The translations under genes were made by a program, and so were the position numbers. Positions 6,139-13,480 of a DNA stretch of 14,711 bases are shown here, piece by piece (the stretch's first letter is position 1; each line of letters begins with the position of its first letter). The DNA is from Acidobacteriaceae bacterium (lineage in GTDB: Bacteria > Acidobacteriota > Terriglobia > Terriglobales > Acidobacteriaceae). Under the pieces are notes generated by a model. The model was given only the letters and a program-made list of their open reading frames with translations, ran no database searches and was not told the DNA's origin. The stretch covers positions 1-14,711 of the forward strand of contig PLYW01000329.1 of NCBI GenBank assembly GCA_003151875.1. The letters run 5' to 3'.

Positions 6139-7776
6139 CTACCTAATAGCCAGGAACTGCTGCGCACGCCGCAAGCTAGGGTCGTCCGGGCGGTACTGGG
6201 AGCAATTCTCGACGACCTTGGCGTAGTAGCCCTTAGCGAGCCCGGGCTGGTTTGCAGATTCGGCGGCTTGCGCCGCGCCGTAAATCGCGTGGAAGCGGTT
6301 GGGGGCTGACTTCAACGAAGTCTGGAACTCGGTGAGCGCGAGTGCAGGCTGTTTCGTCTCCAAAAGCAGGTCGGCCAGCAGCTCGCGGGCGGGAAGCACA
6401 GGCCCGGGTGTGACGGGACTCTTTTCCGTCGCATCTTCCATTTCCACAGCGGAGCGCATCAACCGCAACGCTTCGTCATCTTGTCCTTGCGCGTGCGCCA
6501 GCGATGCGTCTGCTTCACGACGCTGGATCTCCACCTGCCCTGCCCAATACTTCGCGTTGGGGTCAGGACTGGCGTCGAGCTTGCTCTTCATGAGCTGAAT
6601 CTGTGCGATGTCCTGCTGCGCCGCGGCCACATCGCCGAGACGGGCGGCACCCAAGGCGCGAGCCCACCAGGTGATGGCTTCCGCGGCAGGGCCAGTGTTA
6701 GAACGCGGACTCAGGATAGCCGCACCGGCCCAGTGCTGCCGCTCAATAGTGAAGCGCGCGGGAATGGCAGCGAGCGAATACCCGGCTATGAGACCCGCCG
6801 GCTTGACATCCGTGATCGCGCTGGCCTCTTCCACCACTCGACGAGCTTCGCCTTCTTGTCCGGTCTGCAGATACGAATAGACAAGATAATCCATGGCGTG
6901 CAGGCGTTGATCCCAGACGCCTTCCATGTGGGATTTGATTTCATAGTCGCGGGCGGCAGCGGCCGAGGCAAGATTGGACGCGATGGCCTCCTGCCACAGT
7001 CCCAGCCGGACGAAAATGTGCGACGGCATGTGCTGGGCATGGGGGACGCTGGGCGCGATCTTGGCATAGCTGCGTGCCGCAGTCAGGGCATGCTCGGCGA
7101 GCACCGGATTGTCGTAGCTGTGGATGATGTAATGCGCCGCGCCGGGATGGTTGGGCTGCTCGGCATAGACTTTCTCGAGAATTTCGCCTGCCTTTCTCTG
7201 GTTGGCGTAAGTCTTGTCCGTGGGCGGCGCAGTGGCCAGGAGTGCGAGGGAATAGAAAATGGAGGCTTCGCGATCGTTGGCGTACCGCTGGGCCACTTGC
7301 TGCATCGCTTTTTCATACGCCAGGGCACGTGCGCGGTGGTCGATTTTGTCGTAATTCCCGTAGAAAGTGGCGATGGCAGCGATATAGTCACGCTCCCGCC
7401 CGGTGTTTCCAGCGATTGATTGTGCTTGCGCGACGGCGGCGAGCCCCTTCTTGAGCGACTCGGCGTCGGGAGCTACCGGCCAAAGCGGATGCCACAAGCT
7501 CATGGCCACGCCCCACCAGGCCATGCTGCAGGTGGGATCGGTCTCCGCAATGGATTGGAAAGCTTTACCCGCCTCCTCGTACCAGAACGAGTGGAGCATG
7601 GCAACAGCCCGCTCAAATTGCGGTTGCACAGTGGCGGAACAGGAGGTCGGGAACTGAACCGTGCCAACCTGTCCCATATCCCCGAAATGTGAATGGCTGT
7701 CTTGTTCGTCAGCGCGGCTAGGAAGCGAGAGCAAAGAGAGGGTAACGGCGAGAGCGAGCCAATAGGGGAACCGCAT
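6139..7776 (-). CDS. Secreted tetratricopeptide-repeat protein
   Basis: The start is set at ATG 7776 because GGAGG (7783-7787) lies 6 bases upstream and the protein then begins with a clean signal peptide: MRFPYWLALAVTLSLLSLPSRA, cleaved near residue 22. The frame is open back to 7854 but that extension has no such support. The 545 residues contain helical TPR-like repeats, for example FERAVAMLHSFWYEEAGKAF (54-73) and later blocks near 200-300 and 480-530. Family hallmarks are HPGAAHYIIHSYD (210-222) and HAQHMPSHIFVRLG (246-259). I recognise this as a widespread family of periplasmic TPR proteins of unknown role. The clustered His residues could bind metal, which is speculation. It sits between the glycosyltransferase and GH130 genes on the same strand with gaps of over 200 bp, so co-transcription is uncertain. 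Confidence 0.85.
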   Translation of the reverse strand: MRFPYWLALAVTLSLLSLPSRADEQDSHSHFGDMGQVGTVQFPTSCSATVQPQFERAVAMLHSFWYEEAGKAFQSIAETDPTCSMAWWGVAMSLWHPLWPVAPDAESLKKGLAAVAQAQSIAGNTGRERDYIAAIATFYGNYDKIDHRARALAYEKAMQQVAQRYANDREASIFYSLALLATAPPTDKTYANQRKAGEILEKVYAEQPNHPGAAHYIIHSYDNPVLAEHALTAARSYAKIAPSVPHAQHMPSHIFVRLGLWQEAIASNLASAAAARDYEIKSHMEGVWDQRLHAMDYLVYSYLQTGQEGEARRVVEEASAITDVKPAGLIAGYSLAAIPARFTIERQHWAGAAILSPRSNTGPAAEAITWWARALGAARLGDVAAAQQDIAQIQLMKSKLDASPDPNAKYWAGQVEIQRREADASLAHAQGQDDEALRLMRSAVEMEDATEKSPVTPGPVLPARELLADLLLETKQPALALTEFQTSLKSAPNRFHAIYGAAQAAESANQPGLAKGYYAKVVENCSQYRPDDPSLRRAQQFLAIR

Positions 7777-7782
7777 GTTGCG

Positions 7783-7787
7783 CCTCC
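7783..7787 (-). promoter_or_regulatory. Shine-Dalgarno site GGAGG fixing the TPR start
   Basis: GGAGG on the minus strand sits 6 bases before ATG 7776. It decides between this start and the longer frame from 7854, and the following residues form a signal peptide, which supports the choice. Confidence 0.8.
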
Positions 7788-7976
7788 AACGTTCTGCGCG
7801 TGTTGGCACAGCAAATTCAACGCCGCAGCCAGCGTAGTGAATATATACGCGCACTCGCGCAGGCGGAAGGCCTGAAATCGGACTGGCACGCTTCCGATTC
7901 TGCAGGCTGGATCCTTTGCCCGCCCGTCTACCGGTGCGGCTGAAGGCGACTCATTTCTTATGGGATTCGCTGTAAC

Positions 7977-7994
7977 GCGGCGCTGAAGCGCCGC
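7977..7994. repeat. Palindromic intergenic element (7 bp stem, TGAA loop)
   Basis: GCGGCGC-TGAA-GCGCCGC forms a perfect 7 bp stem with a tetraloop, flanked by GTAAC on the left and TCTACC on the right. Elements of the form GTA..GCGG.GCTGAAGC.CCGC.CTACC are common between genes in Acidobacteriota, in my recollection, and behave like REP sequences. It lies between the stop of the glycosyltransferase gene (8059) and the TPR gene start (7776), where it could also end or stabilise the upstream transcript. There is no T tract. Confidence 0.5.
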
Positions 7995-8058
7995 TCTACC
8001 CGTACCTACGCCGGATTACACCGGTCCGAAAACCGATCTAGAGTGCAATCTGTGGCGC

Positions 8059-10416
8059 TCAAACATCCTGGAGCTGCCGCATTTCCAGAAGCGCCATCAA
8101 GAACGACAGGGTTGACTCCGCTCCCTGGTTCTCATTGGCGCGGTCAGGATGAAGACCATCTCGACAGCCGCCGGTGCTGGCGTCGTATAAGGCGGCTTTC
8201 AGGTCGTTATCTCCCAGGAACCAATTGAACGCAGTCCAAGCCTGCTTGCGCCAACGCTCATCTCCGGTGGCGCGATACGCTTCCAGACACGCAGAAACGG
8301 TTGCACCTGCCTCTACCGGTTGCTGATCGAAACGGGATTTTTCACCCGTCTTGCAGTAGAAACCCTGCGAGCCGATAGGGACGAAGTGGCCGTCCACGTT
8401 GCAGCATTGTTGGGTCGCCAGCCACTCCAGTGACTCCAGTCCAGCCGCCAGCATCTCTTTGTCTGAAGTGCGCGAGCCGGCCAACAATAACGCCTGGGAC
8501 AAACGTGCATTGGAATAGGCCAAACTATCTTCAAACCAGTTCCAACCCGGCGTGCTGGTGATTCGATAGATGTTCAATAGCTTGTCAGCGAGTGCATCTC
8601 TCTGCCTTTGTGCAGAGCGGTCTCCCGGGAAGCGATCAAGATACGCCTGAATTCCGAACAAGGAGAACGCCCAGGCTCGGGGACTGGTGAAAGTCAGCAC
8701 CGCCGGAACTGCCAGTTCAAACAAACGCCCAGCGAGGCCCCTTAGACCTTCATCGACGGTCTGATTGACCGCAGTTCCCAAGGCCCACAAAGCGCGGCCG
8801 TGACTGTCTTCCGACCCCTGTAGCTCCTGCCACTGACGCCCGTAGCTGAGAAAGTTGCGGAACCTTCCATTGGCGGAATTAAAAGCCAGCCAGAGAAAAG
8901 CCAGGTAGCGCGAAGCCAATTTCTTCGCCTCAGCGTACCCGGGCGCCGCAAGTTGCTGCACGCGAATCGACACGATCAAGGCGCGGGCATTATCGTCGGT
9001 GGCGTAGCCCTCGTGATGATTGGGAACGGCGAATATGGCGTGTTGCAACATTCCCGTATCGTCCGTCATGCGATTGAGATGATTGAGCTTCACGGCCGGC
9101 AAACTGTGGATGCGATTTGCCCCGACTGGGTTTGGGCTGACCAGGCGAGGGTTCCACATGCGCTCCGCCCGGGCCCGCTGGAAGCTGCGCATGTAGTCCT
9201 GGGCCACGCTTTTCCAAACCATGTTGCGGGAATACAAGTACGCCCGTTTGCGCATAGCGTGCCGTTCGGCTTCATTCTCCAGGAGCTGAATGGTCTGCTC
9301 TGCAATTGCGTCCGGGTCGTTGAATGGGACCAGTATTCCGCGGCCCTGATCGAGTAGCTCAAGCGCATGCCAGTAGGGAGTCGAGATGACTGCCTTCCCC
9401 GCACCCAAGGCGTAGGCCAGGGTCCCAGAAACGACCTGCGCCTCATTCTTGTAGGGCGTGATGTAGATATCGGCCGCGCCGATGAACTCCATCATCTCCT
9501 CAGGACTAACGAATCGGTTATGAAATATGACGTGTTCCCCAACTCCCAGGTCCTCAGCGAGCAACTGCAGCGACTCGCGGTACTTATCTCCCTCGCGCTT
9601 TCTAATGTGAGGATGGGTCGCGCCCGCGACGATATACGTAACGTTGCTGTTCTGAGACAGAATGCGCGGCAGGGCCTTTATGACGGTTTCAACTCCCTTA
9701 TTCGGCGAGAGCAAGCCGAAGGTCAGCAACACCGATTGGCCCCCAACTCCGAAGCGGTCCTTGTAAAAATTGGGATCAACAAACGCCAGGTTGGGAACGC
9801 CATGCGGGATGACGTCAATCTTCGCCGCAGGGACCTGGAAGATTTCCTGGAGAAATTGCGCAGAGTGCTGGCTCATCACGATAAGGCGGTCGGAGAGCTC
9901 TGCAATTTCGACCATCACGCGATGCTGGTCGGGGTTGGGTTCGCGCAGCACCGTATGCAGGGTGGTCACGATGGGCATGTGGAGTTTCCGCAGCAGTTCC
10001 AGGATGTGGCTGCCCGCCGGCCCGCCGAAGATTCCGTACTCGTGCTGCACGCATACCAGATCGACATTGGTGAAATTGAGGAACTCGGCCGCGCGCTCAT
10101 ACGACGGCAGCTCCTCTTCGGTCAGCTCGAATCGCACGCGCTCGGGATAGCTGTATTCGGAATCCGGATCGTTCACGGGTAATGCGAATAACCGTTCGGT
10201 CCCGTACTCGGTCGAGACCGCGTTGCACAAGTCGGTGGTGAAGGTGGCAATACCGCACTGCCGGGGAAGATAGTTCCCGATGACAGCGATTCGACTGGGA
10301 AGAGAAAGGTTGACCGCGGTGTCGAAAGGCTTCGCTGACTTGATCTCAGCCACGTGCGGTAGTGAGCCCGCAAGTCCCAGCGGCCTCCTGAATGGCAGCA
10401 TCTTCGGCAATGACAT
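8059..10416 (-). CDS. GT4 glycosyltransferase fused to C-terminal helical (toroid-like) domain
   Basis: A 785-residue two-part protein. Residues about 42-415 form a GT-B glycosyltransferase of family GT4. The N-terminal Rossmann half has IAVIGNYLPRQCGIATFT (43-60) and VCVQHEYGIFGG (121-132). The donor half has FGLLSPNKG (233-241), AADIYITPYKNEAQVVSGTLAYALGAGKAV (315-343), containing the sugar-nucleotide binding region, and RGILVPFNDPDAI (359-371). Residues about 445-785 form an all-helical domain with EGYATDDNARAL (469-480), SEDSHGRALWALG (535-547), EDSLAYSNARLSQALL (629-644) and NENQGAESTLSFL (761-773). This resembles the alpha/alpha barrel seen in some glycosidases and epimerases. Such fusions occur near GH130 genes, so a role in making a mannose-containing glycan is likely but unproven. 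There is no signal peptide, so it is cytoplasmic. A short AGGGG precedes ATG 10416. Confidence 0.88.
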   Translation of the reverse strand: MSLPKMLPFRRPLGLAGSLPHVAEIKSAKPFDTAVNLSLPSRIAVIGNYLPRQCGIATFTTDLCNAVSTEYGTERLFALPVNDPDSEYSYPERVRFELTEEELPSYERAAEFLNFTNVDLVCVQHEYGIFGGPAGSHILELLRKLHMPIVTTLHTVLREPNPDQHRVMVEIAELSDRLIVMSQHSAQFLQEIFQVPAAKIDVIPHGVPNLAFVDPNFYKDRFGVGGQSVLLTFGLLSPNKGVETVIKALPRILSQNSNVTYIVAGATHPHIRKREGDKYRESLQLLAEDLGVGEHVIFHNRFVSPEEMMEFIGAADIYITPYKNEAQVVSGTLAYALGAGKAVISTPYWHALELLDQGRGILVPFNDPDAIAEQTIQLLENEAERHAMRKRAYLYSRNMVWKSVAQDYMRSFQRARAERMWNPRLVSPNPVGANRIHSLPAVKLNHLNRMTDDTGMLQHAIFAVPNHHEGYATDDNARALIVSIRVQQLAAPGYAEAKKLASRYLAFLWLAFNSANGRFRNFLSYGRQWQELQGSEDSHGRALWALGTAVNQTVDEGLRGLAGRLFELAVPAVLTFTSPRAWAFSLFGIQAYLDRFPGDRSAQRQRDALADKLLNIYRITSTPGWNWFEDSLAYSNARLSQALLLAGSRTSDKEMLAAGLESLEWLATQQCCNVDGHFVPIGSQGFYCKTGEKSRFDQQPVEAGATVSACLEAYRATGDERWRKQAWTAFNWFLGDNDLKAALYDASTGGCRDGLHPDRANENQGAESTLSFLMALLEMRQLQDV

Positions 10417-10528
10417 AAGGCCCCTATCTGCTCACCGTGCCCGGAGGTTGGTGAAACAATCGCGGCGCTGTCCAGTTTGGTTCTCCCCCGAGAACACCTC
10501 GCCTGACGGCGCCGCGAACTTTTCAATG

Positions 10529-10561
10529 GCCAGTGTGCCGCAGTTCGGCAGGCACACCGGC
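10529..10561 (-). terminator. Hairpin after the SYLF gene, probable terminator
   Basis: The stem GTGTGCC/GGCACAC is extended by GCC/GGC across one mismatch, with an 11-base loop, and begins 9 bases past the stop of the SYLF gene. The position fits transcription termination before the glycosyltransferase gene. There is no U tract, so it may instead protect the mRNA 3' end. Confidence 0.45.
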
Positions 10562-10570
10562 AAACGTCAA

Positions 10571-11275
10571 CTATTTAGTTTCGGCAGCTTCGCGCTGGTT
10601 GGCGCGTTTTTCAGCGACTTTGACCGCAGCGAGAAACGACTCGGTGCTCGCCGGAGCGCGCACTTCGCCGGTTAGCGTTTTACGGAAGGAAATGTTTTTT
10701 CCATAGATCGCAACAGTGGAGTCATTGTCCTGCTGGATCTTGGCGCCATCCACCGCGACTCCAGCAAACAGGCCTTTGGTACGCGAGTAGCTCAAGGCCT
10801 CGGTGTTCAGCTTCCAGTCGGTGCCTGCCGAAGCATGGCGTCCAACCGGGCCTGCGGCCGCGGAGGCTTCGCCGCTGAGTTCGAACTTGCTCGAGAGCAG
10901 CCCTTGCACACCTTTGTCATTCATGAACAACATGATGAGATCGACCGACTGACCGCCAGCCTGAAAGCCAAAATTGCCGCCACCGATCGAAATGAATGCC
11001 GGCGCACTCCAGCCGTGGGCGGTCCGGCAGGTAACCACGCCGCGTCCATGCTCTCCGCCGACGATGAATGCACCCTTCGCCATGTCGGGCACCACCGCAA
11101 TACACTTGGCGTCATTGAGCACTTCTGCAGGAATGCCCTTGTCCGGTGCAGCCATGATCTCCTGGAGCACGCCGCCAGCCGCCTGCAAGCGGGCGTTGGT
11201 GGCTTCTACTCCCGAACCGGCGAACCCGAAGGTCGCCAACGACAAAACGACTAATGCGATTCCGTATTTCTTCAT
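10571..11275 (-). CDS. Secreted SYLF-domain (YSC84/DUF500-like) protein
   Basis: This 234-residue protein has a signal peptide (MKKYGIALVVLSLATFGFAG, cleaved near residue 20) followed by a SYLF domain over nearly the whole mature chain. Typical landmarks are the helical LQEIMAAPDKGIPAEVLNDAKCIAVVP (37-63), KGAFIVGGEHGRGVVTCR (67-84), WSAPAFISIGGGNFGFQAGGQSVDLIMLFMN (89-119) and EALSYSRTKGLFAGVAVDG (159-177). In eukaryotes the domain binds phosphoinositides. In bacteria it is common in the periplasm or outer envelope, with unclear lipid-related roles. GGAAG lies about 8 bases before ATG 11275, confirming the start. It is the last gene of a same-strand run with two micro-membrane proteins and a receiver gene, consistent with an envelope or stress group. 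The gap to the next upstream gene is only 71 bp. Confidence 0.92.
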   Translation of the reverse strand: MKKYGIALVVLSLATFGFAGSGVEATNARLQAAGGVLQEIMAAPDKGIPAEVLNDAKCIAVVPDMAKGAFIVGGEHGRGVVTCRTAHGWSAPAFISIGGGNFGFQAGGQSVDLIMLFMNDKGVQGLLSSKFELSGEASAAAGPVGRHASAGTDWKLNTEALSYSRTKGLFAGVAVDGAKIQQDNDSTVAIYGKNISFRKTLTGEVRAPASTESFLAAVKVAEKRANQREAAETK

Positions 11276-11346
11276 CGAACACTTCCTTTTTCATTGCAGG
11301 TGGGTTTGTGAGTGAGTTGGTGACGGTCCGATATCCACCGTAAACA

Positions 11347-11493
11347 TCAAGCTGTTCTTCGGCCACTGATCAAATTGATGACCAGAACCACGACGGCAAT
11401 CACCAACAAAAGGTGAATCAGACCGCCGGCGATGTGGAGACTGAAACCGAGAAGCCAGAGAATCAACAGAATGACAAAAATTGTCCAGAGCAT
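11347..11493 (-). CDS. lmo0937-family micro-membrane protein (48 aa)
   Basis: MLWTIFVILLILWLLGFSLH starts a protein of only 48 residues with two hydrophobic segments (about 2-18 and 25-42), a GGLIH turn, and a polar ISGRRTA tail. This is the pattern of the lmo0937 family, small bacterial membrane proteins of unknown role often induced by stress. AAGGAGA (11500-11506) lies 6 bases before ATG 11493, so the longer open frame to 11583 is not the gene: its extra 30 residues are hydrophilic and have no ribosome site. Neighbours on the same strand are DUF3309 upstream and the SYLF gene downstream. Confidence 0.85.
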   Translation of the reverse strand: MLWTIFVILLILWLLGFSLHIAGGLIHLLLVIAVVVLVINLISGRRTA

Positions 11494-11499
11494 ATGTTT

Positions 11500-11506
11500 C
11501 TCCTTA
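11500..11506 (-). promoter_or_regulatory. Shine-Dalgarno site fixing the lmo0937-type start
   Basis: AAGGAGA on the minus strand, 6 bases before ATG 11493. It places the start 30 codons inside the longest open frame. Confidence 0.75.
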
Positions 11507-11609
11507 TCCTGAGTGTGAGCGTCAAGGTTGTGTGATTGCCCAGTAACAGCGCCGGTGCCGGCAATCGCACCGAAAGTCGCCACGAGTCCACTGCTTTGCT
11601 GTCAGCAGC

Positions 11610-11634
11610 AAGGCTTCGGGACCGTCGAAGCTTT
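11610..11634 (-). terminator. Hairpin downstream of DUF3309 gene
   Basis: GCTTCG/CGAAGC with a 7-base loop is extended to about 9 bp by A-T pairs and one G-T pair. It starts 13 bases after the stop of the DUF3309 gene and precedes the lmo0937-type gene. There is no T run, so it could be a pause, mRNA-stabilising or processing site instead of a strict terminator. Confidence 0.4.
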
Positions 11635-11647
11635 ACTCAGCGATCCG

Positions 11648-11803
11648 TTAGATCCGGCCAAGCAGCAGCAAAATAACTACAATGACGAGGATCAGACCCA
11701 GCCCGCCGCTCGGGGCATAACCCCAGCTACGGCTGTGATTCCACGTCGGCAAGGCACCCACCAGAAACAACACCAATAGAACAATCAAGATAGTTCCGAG
11801 CAT
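11648..11803 (-). CDS. DUF3309-family micro-membrane protein (51 aa)
   Basis: The protein MLGTILIVLLVLFLVGALP...LGLILVIVVILLLLGRI has two transmembrane helices (about 2-19 and 34-49) around a polar loop with W-N-H-S-R-S-W-G-Y and GG. This loop, with its P-x-W and SWGY...PSGGLG, is the hallmark of DUF3309. The perfect AGGAGG at 11809-11814 sits 5 bases before ATG 11803, so the frame extension to 11860 is not used. The function is unknown; such proteins are frequent in Proteobacteria and Acidobacteriota and often sit near stress genes. It starts 16 bp after the stop of the receiver gene and is probably co-transcribed with it. Confidence 0.9.
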   Translation of the reverse strand: MLGTILIVLLVLFLVGALPTWNHSRSWGYAPSGGLGLILVIVVILLLLGRI

Positions 11804-11808
11804 ACTTT

Positions 11809-11814
11809 CCTCCT
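11809..11814 (-). promoter_or_regulatory. Shine-Dalgarno site AGGAGG of the DUF3309 gene
   Basis: A perfect AGGAGG on the minus strand with a 5-base spacer to ATG 11803. It lies in the 16 bp between the receiver stop and this start and rules out the longer open frame. Confidence 0.85.
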
Positions 11815-11819
11815 CGTAC

Positions 11820-12242
11820 TTAAGAATCAAGCTCCGGCGCGACGCAACTTTGGGAAGCACTCGCGCGGGCCGGGTTGGTGGCGATCAAATTCGCGATCGT
11901 TGTCAACAGATTGTGGGGGTGATCTCCTTTGGGATAGAACCTGTCAGCCATGATGCCGGCAAGTACCGCATCTCCCTGGTAGTCTCCGCTCATCGCCACA
12001 ATCGAAATCGAGGGATACCGGCTTCGTACATGCGAGATCAACTCCAGGCCCGACATGTGCGGCATGTTGAGATCGGTAACGATCAGGTCGGGGACGGTTC
12101 TGTCCAAGTGCGACAAGGCGCTGACGCCGTTGTCCGCCTCAGTGACGTCGTATCCCAACGCCATCAGCAACACTCCCAGGCTTTCCCGAATGCAGGGTTC
12201 GTCGTCCACAACGAGAATATGAGGCTTGGCGCCGTTCGGCAT
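11820..12242 (-). CDS. Stand-alone CheY-like response-regulator receiver
   Basis: The 140-residue protein is a single receiver domain. All key residues are present: acidic pair Asp13-Asp14 in ILVVDDEP, phospho-acceptor Asp57 in DLIVTDLNMP, Ser85 in IVAMSGDY and Lys105 in RFYPKGD. It should be phosphorylated by a histidine kinase, but none is encoded in the window. No output domain follows; a short Ser/Ala-rich tail ends the protein, so it probably signals by protein-protein contact. The start at ATG 12242 is chosen because AGGAG (12249-12253) lies 6 bases upstream; the frame is open to 12335 but that extension would put 31 poorly patterned residues before the domain. The DUF3309 gene follows after 16 bp, suggesting shared transcription and a link to envelope stress. 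Confidence 0.92.
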   Translation of the reverse strand: MPNGAKPHILVVDDEPCIRESLGVLLMALGYDVTEADNGVSALSHLDRTVPDLIVTDLNMPHMSGLELISHVRSRYPSISIVAMSGDYQGDAVLAGIMADRFYPKGDHPHNLLTTIANLIATNPARASASQSCVAPELDS

Positions 12243-12486
12243 TGTGCTCTCCTGATGGTGGCAGACAGAACAAGTCCACTTCACTACGATGTCATGCCCG
12301 CGCTCCCCCCGTCTGGTCAAAACAGAACACCTCATTTGGGGGGATGTGCTGGTGATTACTGAGGAAGACCCTTAAGGCGCAGAGGGACGAAGTGCGCAAT
12401 TTGGGAGAGATACTGACTCTCGGACGGCAAAAGTCATTATGAGAAACACGGTGTGGCCCTACTCCACTCCGCCCGATGCAGGGTGC

Positions 12487-12678
12487 TCAGCGCCAGGAGT
12501 TGGGAATGGCCGTCCATCGTTGAAATGTGGGCAAGTACCGGCGCTTGTGGCAGACAATACACCGTCCTGGGCAAAGAAAGAGAAGAGGCAGAACGGACCT
12601 TTCAAACCAACTCTCAGGCGGCGCAGTCCTGAACTGGTCTCCCTTGCATACACGGCAATGAGCGGATAGTAAATGCAT
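12487..12678 (-). CDS. Small zinc-ribbon-like membrane-associated hypothetical protein (63 aa)
   Basis: The protein has C8-R-V-C11, a helical segment FERSVLPLLFLCPGR (about 25-39), then C40-I-V-C43. Two C-x2-C knuckles separated by a hydrophobic ERxxLPL.xL.P.RC stretch match a small acidobacterial family I recall, in which CPxC...ERxxLPLLxxxPxRCxxC is conserved. It probably binds zinc and may lie at the membrane; its function is unknown. The reading frame was chosen over an overlapping longer minus-strand frame (12459-12728) and a + strand frame (12439-12669) because only this one shows paired cysteines. The ribosome site is weak (GAAG next to ATG). The C-terminal 15 residues are not conserved in my memory of the family. 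Confidence 0.6.
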   Translation of the reverse strand: MHLLSAHCRVCKGDQFRTAPPESWFERSVLPLLFLCPGRCIVCHKRRYLPTFQRWTAIPNSWR

Positions 12679-12817
12679 TCTTCGATTCGTAGCACTGTTC
12701 TCAGTACCAAACAGCGGACTCGTCTCACTGGTTGCGTTGGCTGACGGACAGCATAGACCGCCTCGGGTCCTTATTCCGACGCAAGGAAGCCCGCACTCTC
12801 ATCGCGAAGTCGTATCC

Positions 12818-13480
12818 TTAGACGGCGACGACCGCGCTGGTTTCTGTGGCGGTTAGCCGCGACCGATCGCACTCGGGGTAGCCGCTAATACAGGCCAGAT
12901 AATTGCGTTGATGATCGGCCACGGTTACTTCACTGGATTCCTTCGTCGATAATTTGGAACGGTCACAGCCTGCCCCGCCGTCCCAACACTGCGCGACATT
13001 GCGCTGGTGCTGGGCCACCGCTACCTCGCTGACCTCAGCGGGGCTCAGTTTCGATAAGTCGCAGGACGACCACCCGCTCCAACAATCGGAAACATTCTTC
13101 TGGTTTTCGGCCATGGCGACGCCGACCGCTTCGGACGCCGTCAATTTGGAGTGATCGCACGATCGCAGCCCACTCCAACAATCGGAAACCATATTCTGGT
13201 GTGCAACTATCGCTACCTGGGCCCGCTCCGGCGGGCTAAGCTTGGAGGGATCACATGACGTCCATTCGCTTTTGCAGTCAGAAATGTTTTGCTCGTGCTT
13301 GGCAGCCGTTACCTCGTTCTTGTCAGCCTGAGTCAAAGCCGAGCGATCGCACGAGTCCAAGCCGCTCTTGCACGCAAACAGGTTCTGTTCGTGACCGGCT
13401 GACTGTGCTGAGAGCAGCGCTGAACACCAGACCAGAAACATAATCAGAGAAAAACGGCGCATTCGCGAGAGGACCTTCAT
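12818..13480 (-). CDS. Secreted protein of six 32-residue C-x6-C repeats
   Basis: The mature 190 or so residues are six back-to-back repeats of 32 residues (30-61, 62-93, 94-125, 126-157, 158-189, 190-220). The consensus is HQxNVSDCWSGxxSCDxSKL followed by SxxExxEVAVAx. Each repeat has two Cys spaced C-x6-C, twelve in total, probably forming one disulfide per repeat outside the cytoplasm. A signal peptide (MKVLSRMRRFSLIMFLVWCSALLSAQSA, cleaved near 28) supports export. ATG 13480 is used because the upstream extension to 13618 is hydrophilic and the signal peptide begins here; GGAAG lies 3 bases upstream. Related CxxG...LCN.S.L repeats occur in Acidobacteriota, but no function is known to me. 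The layout suggests an elongated helical-hairpin binding protein. Confidence 0.82.
   Translation of the reverse strand: MKVLSRMRRFSLIMFLVWCSALLSAQSAGHEQNLFACKSGLDSCDRSALTQADKNEVTAAKHEQNISDCKSEWTSCDPSKLSPPERAQVAIVAHQNMVSDCWSGLRSCDHSKLTASEAVGVAMAENQKNVSDCWSGWSSCDLSKLSPAEVSEVAVAQHQRNVAQCWDGGAGCDRSKLSTKESSEVTVADHQRNYLACISGYPECDRSRLTATETSAVVAV
12821..13393 (-). repeat. Tandem 96 bp coding repeats (six units)
   Basis: Six direct 96 bp units encode the 32-residue repeats. At the DNA level units three and four still share the exact 17-mer CTCCAACAATCGGAAAC at 13077-13093 and 13173-13189, exactly 96 bp apart. The outer units have diverged more, indicating older duplications. Confidence 0.85.

Noticed and set aside
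6481..7419. 312-codon open frame on the + strand, antisense to the TPR gene
   Set aside because: It lies wholly inside a gene with a signal peptide, a strong ribosome site and family motifs. Its own translation has no recognisable domain and is typical of an antisense shadow in GC-rich DNA.
9367..10182. 271-codon open frame on the + strand, antisense to the glycosyltransferase
   Set aside because: The opposite strand encodes clear GT4 motifs over the same bases; this frame is a codon-bias shadow.
12459..12728. 89-codon minus-strand frame overlapping the zinc-ribbon-like gene
   Set aside because: Its translation lacks ordered motifs, whereas the frame at 12487-12678 shows two C-x2-C pairs.
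12821..13393. Regular 96 bp periodicity as a possible CRISPR or non-coding satellite
   Set aside because: The period is a multiple of three, the frame stays open, and the conserved positions are at protein level (Cys, SCDxSKL), so this is a coding repeat.
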